DNA of 64,000 bases from NCBI RefSeq assembly GCF_001667015.1, contig NZ_LZIS01000260.1, positions 1 to 64,000 on the forward strand, read 5' to 3'. The notes beneath the pieces were generated by a model that worked only from the letters and a program-made list of their open reading frames with translations, did no database searches and was not told the origin of the DNA. Of this stretch, positions 61,519 to 64,000 are shown piece by piece. The position numbers and the translations under genes were made by a program. How positions within the stretch are numbered: the first letter of the stretch is position 1; every line of letters starts with the position of its first letter. The stretch is from Mycobacterium sp. E3198. GTDB taxonomy: Bacteria > Actinomycetota > Actinomycetes > Mycobacteriales > Mycobacteriaceae.

Positions 61519-63360
61519 TTAGGGGCGCAACTCCAGCAGGTCGATCACCAGCTGCGCCTGCTCGTCGACGCCGCGGTCGGGCGTCAGCCGCAGGTCCGGG
61601 TTCTCCGGCTGCTGATAGGGACTGTCGATGCCGGTGAAGTTCGCGATCTCGCCGGCACGCGCTTTGGCGTATAGGCCCTTGGGATCACGCTTCTCGCAGT
61701 CGTCGAGCGGCGTGTCGCAGAAGACCTCGAAGAACTCCAGCCCGCCCGTGGCGTGGACCTTGCGCGCCAGTTCCCGATGCTCGGCCAGCGGGCTGATCGC
61801 CGGCACCAGCACGGTCTGGCCGGAGTCGGCCAGCAGCGCCGCCACGTGCGCCAGCCGGCGCAGGTTCTCCGCCCGATCGGCCATGGAAAAGCCCAGGTCG
61901 GCGTTCAGGCCGTGGCGCAGGTTGTCGCCGTCGAGAACGTAAGCGGGAAAACCGCTTTCGAGCAGCCGCCGCTCGACCTCCATGGCCACGCTCGATTTGC
62001 CGGAGCCGGACAGACCGGTGAACCAGATCGTCCTGCCCCGCGGCCGCGCCCCCGCACCGACGAGCGACTGGTGCCGCACCGTGTTGGGGCTCGACGCTTG
62101 CGTCGAGACGTCCCGCAACACCATGCCCGCCGCCACCGTGCCGTTGGTGTTCGGGTCGATCAGGATGAACGAGCCGGTGCTGGAGTTGCGGGTGTACTCG
62201 TCGAGCAGCAGGGGAACCTGGGTGCGCAGCGAAACGCGGCCAAGTTCGTTGAGCTGCAACGCCTCTGCGGCCTTTTCGCGGTGCAGGGTGTTGACGTCGA
62301 GCCGGTATTCCAGCGCGGTCACCCGGGCCCGCGTCGTTCGGGTGGTGTGCTTGATCAGGTAGTCACGGCCGGGCTCCAGCGCCGAATTGTCGGCCATCCA
62401 GCACACGGTCGCGTCGAAATCCTGCGCGACCCTGGGCTGGTTGTGGGTGCGGGCGATCATGTCGCCGCGCGAGATGTCGATCTCGTCGGCCAGGCTGACC
62501 GAGACGGCCATCGGCGGAAACGCTTCGTCCACAGGGCCATTGGGTCCCTCGATCGCGGTGATGCGCGTGGTCTTGCCGATCGGCAGCACGACCACCTCGT
62601 CACCGGCGCGCATCACCCCGCTGGCCACCGTGCCGGCGTAGCTGCGGTGGTCCTGATGCTCGTGGGTGTGCGGCCGGATGACGTATTGCACCGGGAACCG
62701 CACGTCGACCAGGTTGCGGTCACCGGCGATGTAGACCTCCTCGAGGTGCGACAGCAGCGCCGGGCCCTCGTACCACGGCGCGTTGTCCGACTTGGTCACC
62801 ACGTTGTCGCCGTTGAGCGCGGAGATCGGGATGGTGGCCACGTCCTGGACGTCGAGGCGTGCCGCGAAGGCATGAAACTCGTCGCGGATCCACTCGAATC
62901 TCTCTCTGTCCCAGTCGATCAGGTCCATCTTGTTGACGGCGAGCACGATGTGCTGGATGCCCAGCAGCGACGCCAGGAACGCGTGGCGGCGGGACTGCTC
63001 CAGCAGGCCCTGGCGGGCGTCGACGAGCACGATCACCAGCTGAGCGGTCGACGCGCCGGTCACCATGTTGCGGGTGTACTGGATGTGGCCTGGCGTGTCG
63101 GCGATGATGAATTTCCGCTTGGGAGTGGCGAAGTAGCGGTAGGCGACGTCGATGGTGATGCCCTGCTCCCGCTCGGCGCGCAGGCCGTCGGTGACCAGCG
63201 CCAGGTCGGTGTAGTCGTGGCCGCGCTCCTTGGACGTGCGCTCCACCGACGCCCACTGGTCTTCCATCACGGCCTTGGAGTCGTAGAGCAGCCGCCCAAT
63301 CAGGGTGGACTTGCCGTCGTCGACCGAGCCTGCGGTCGCCAGCCTCAACAACGTCGTCAT
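61519..63360 (-). CDS. cysNC: Bifunctional sulfate adenylyltransferase subunit 1/APS kinase
   Basis: A 613-residue fusion. The N-terminal EF-Tu-like GTPase (about 1-430; P-loop [11 protein letters not shown], then DTPGH and NKMD) powers ATP sulfurylase together with CysD. The C-terminal APS kinase (about 435-613; P-loop [18 protein letters not shown]) makes PAPS. PAPS supports sulfolipid synthesis and APS supports cysteine. The ATG ([13 protein letters not shown]) overlaps the cysD stop (TGATG). The frame is open further upstream without homology. Confidence 0.96.
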   Translation of the reverse strand: MTTLLRLATAGSVDDGKSTLIGRLLYDSKAVMEDQWASVERTSKERGHDYTDLALVTDGLRAEREQGITIDVAYRYFATPKRKFIIADTPGHIQYTRNMVTGASTAQLVIVLVDARQGLLEQSRRHAFLASLLGIQHIVLAVNKMDLIDWDRERFEWIRDEFHAFAARLDVQDVATIPISALNGDNVVTKSDNAPWYEGPALLSHLEEVYIAGDRNLVDVRFPVQYVIRPHTHEHQDHRSYAGTVASGVMRAGDEVVVLPIGKTTRITAIEGPNGPVDEAFPPMAVSVSLADEIDISRGDMIARTHNQPRVAQDFDATVCWMADNSALEPGRDYLIKHTTRTTRARVTALEYRLDVNTLHREKAAEALQLNELGRVSLRTQVPLLLDEYTRNSSTGSFILIDPNTNGTVAAGMVLRDVSTQASSPNTVRHQSLVGAGARPRGRTIWFTGLSGSGKSSVAMEVERRLLESGFPAYVLDGDNLRHGLNADLGFSMADRAENLRRLAHVAALLADSGQTVLVPAISPLAEHRELARKVHATGGLEFFEVFCDTPLDDCEKRDPKGLYAKARAGEIANFTGIDSPYQQPENPDLRLTPDRGVDEQAQLVIDLLELRP

Positions 63361-64000
63361 CAGAAGTACCCCTGCCGTTTCCGGTCTTCCATCCCAGCCT
63401 CCGAGATTCGGTCGTCGGCCCTGGTCGCCCCGCGCTCGGTCAGCCGGGACACCGCCGTCTCGGCGATGACCTCCGACACGGTGGAGGCCTCCGACTCCAC
63501 GCACCCGGTGCAGGTGACGTCGCCGACCGTGCGGAACCGCACCGTCGCCTCGAACACCGGCTCATCGGCGCGCGGCTGCAGGTGCCGGTCCACCGCCAGC
63601 AGCATGCCGTCGCGCTGAAACACCTTGCGCCGGTGCGCGAAATAGATCGACGGCAGCTTGACCTGCTCGGCGCCGATATAGGACCAGATGTCGAACTCGG
63701 TCCAGTTGGACAGCGGGAAGACGCGGATGTGCTCGCCCTTGTGGTGCCGGCCGTTGTAGAGGTTCCACAGCTCCGGCCGCTGGGCCTTGGGGTCCCACTG
63801 TCCGAACTCGTCGCGGAAGCTGAACACCCGCTCCTTGGCCCGCGCCTTTTCCTCGTCGCGGCGCGCGCCACCGAAGGCGGCGTCGAACTTGTTCTCCCGG
63901 ATTGCGCGCAGCAGCGTCACGGTCTGAATCGGGTTGCGCGACGGGAAGGTCTCGACCACGCGGCCCGCGTCGATGTCCTCCTGCACCGACGCCACCACCA
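63360..64000 (-). CDS. cysD: Sulfate adenylyltransferase subunit 2, 3' part, cut by window edge
   Basis: The last about 213 residues of CysD, which adenylates sulfate. Visible are FPSRNPIQTVTLLRAIRE, FGGARRDEEKARAKERVFSF and FPLSNWTEFDIWSYI, all typical of the PAPS-reductase-like fold. It ends with EDRKRQGYF and overlaps cysNC by one base at TGATG. The 5' part and the promoter, where sulfur control would act, lie outside the window. Confidence 0.95.
   Translation of the reverse strand, partial: VVASVQEDIDAGRVVETFPSRNPIQTVTLLRAIRENKFDAAFGGARRDEEKARAKERVFSFRDEFGQWDPKAQRPELWNLYNGRHHKGEHIRVFPLSNWTEFDIWSYIGAEQVKLPSIYFAHRRKVFQRDGMLLAVDRHLQPRADEPVFEATVRFRTVGDVTCTGCVESEASTVSEVIAETAVSRLTERGATRADDRISEAGMEDRKRQGYF

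Overview
The window is a 64 kb piece of a GC-rich mycobacterial chromosome. Gene order matches the Mycobacterium tuberculosis region from about Rv1285 (cysD) to Rv1324, inverted: a thioredoxin-like gene, fadA4, methylmalonyl-CoA epimerase, nucS, an adenylate cyclase, alkA-ogt, the rrn operon, murA, the atp operon, wecA-sua5-prmC-prfA-rpmE, rho, the threonine/lysine genes, argS, tRNA-Arg, and cysD-cysNC. The 16S gene has a short helix 18 but otherwise slow-grower-like wording next to it. That combination is known from the M. simiae complex of slow growers, so such a species is my best guess; this is inference from one rRNA gene.

Layout. 1-10.7 kb: lipid and propionate metabolism, NucS mismatch repair, a membrane class III cyclase, an OFA-type transporter with its small companion protein, a second MFS exporter with a divergent LysR regulator, and the adaptive alkylation-repair pair alkA-ogt. 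10.8-16.3 kb: the rrn operon on the minus strand with tandem promoters, antitermination boxes and a bidirectional terminator. 16.3-27.3 kb: murA (fosfomycin-insensitive Asp type), a PduO-type cobalamin adenosyltransferase and a complete F-type ATP synthase operon with the mycobacterial b-delta fusion. 27.3-41.7 kb: cell-wall lipid carrier enzyme WecA, translation termination factors, rho with an acyl-CoA synthetase gene inserted behind it, and the argS-lysA-hom-thrC-thrB operon.

41.7-61 kb is the accessory part, with little counterpart in the M. tuberculosis locus. It holds a D-amino-acid-lyase/tautomerase pair with a divergent GATase1-AraC regulator beside tRNA-Arg, small secreted proteins and a cutinase, a GarA-like FHA protein, a redox cluster (Ddn-type, AhpD-like, two SDRs, epimerase, TetR), a divergent sulfur/peroxide module, a RCK-pore-RCK potassium channel and several small enzymes. 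61-64 kb: an Rrf2 regulator and the sulfate-activation genes cysNC and cysD, the last running off the right edge.

The most interesting system is at about 51.5-54.7 kb. A peroxiredoxin, a 50-residue Cys-rich protein and a thioredoxin are transcribed divergently from a sulfide:quinone reductase-like flavoprotein and a 58-residue companion. Each side carries a near-identical ATACCCCCATGGGTAT element, of the type bound by CsoR/CstR-family repressors, placed between the -35 and -10 of its promoter. I read this as a reactive-sulfur detoxification regulon. The repressor gene is not in the window. No CRISPR array, prophage or insertion sequence was seen.
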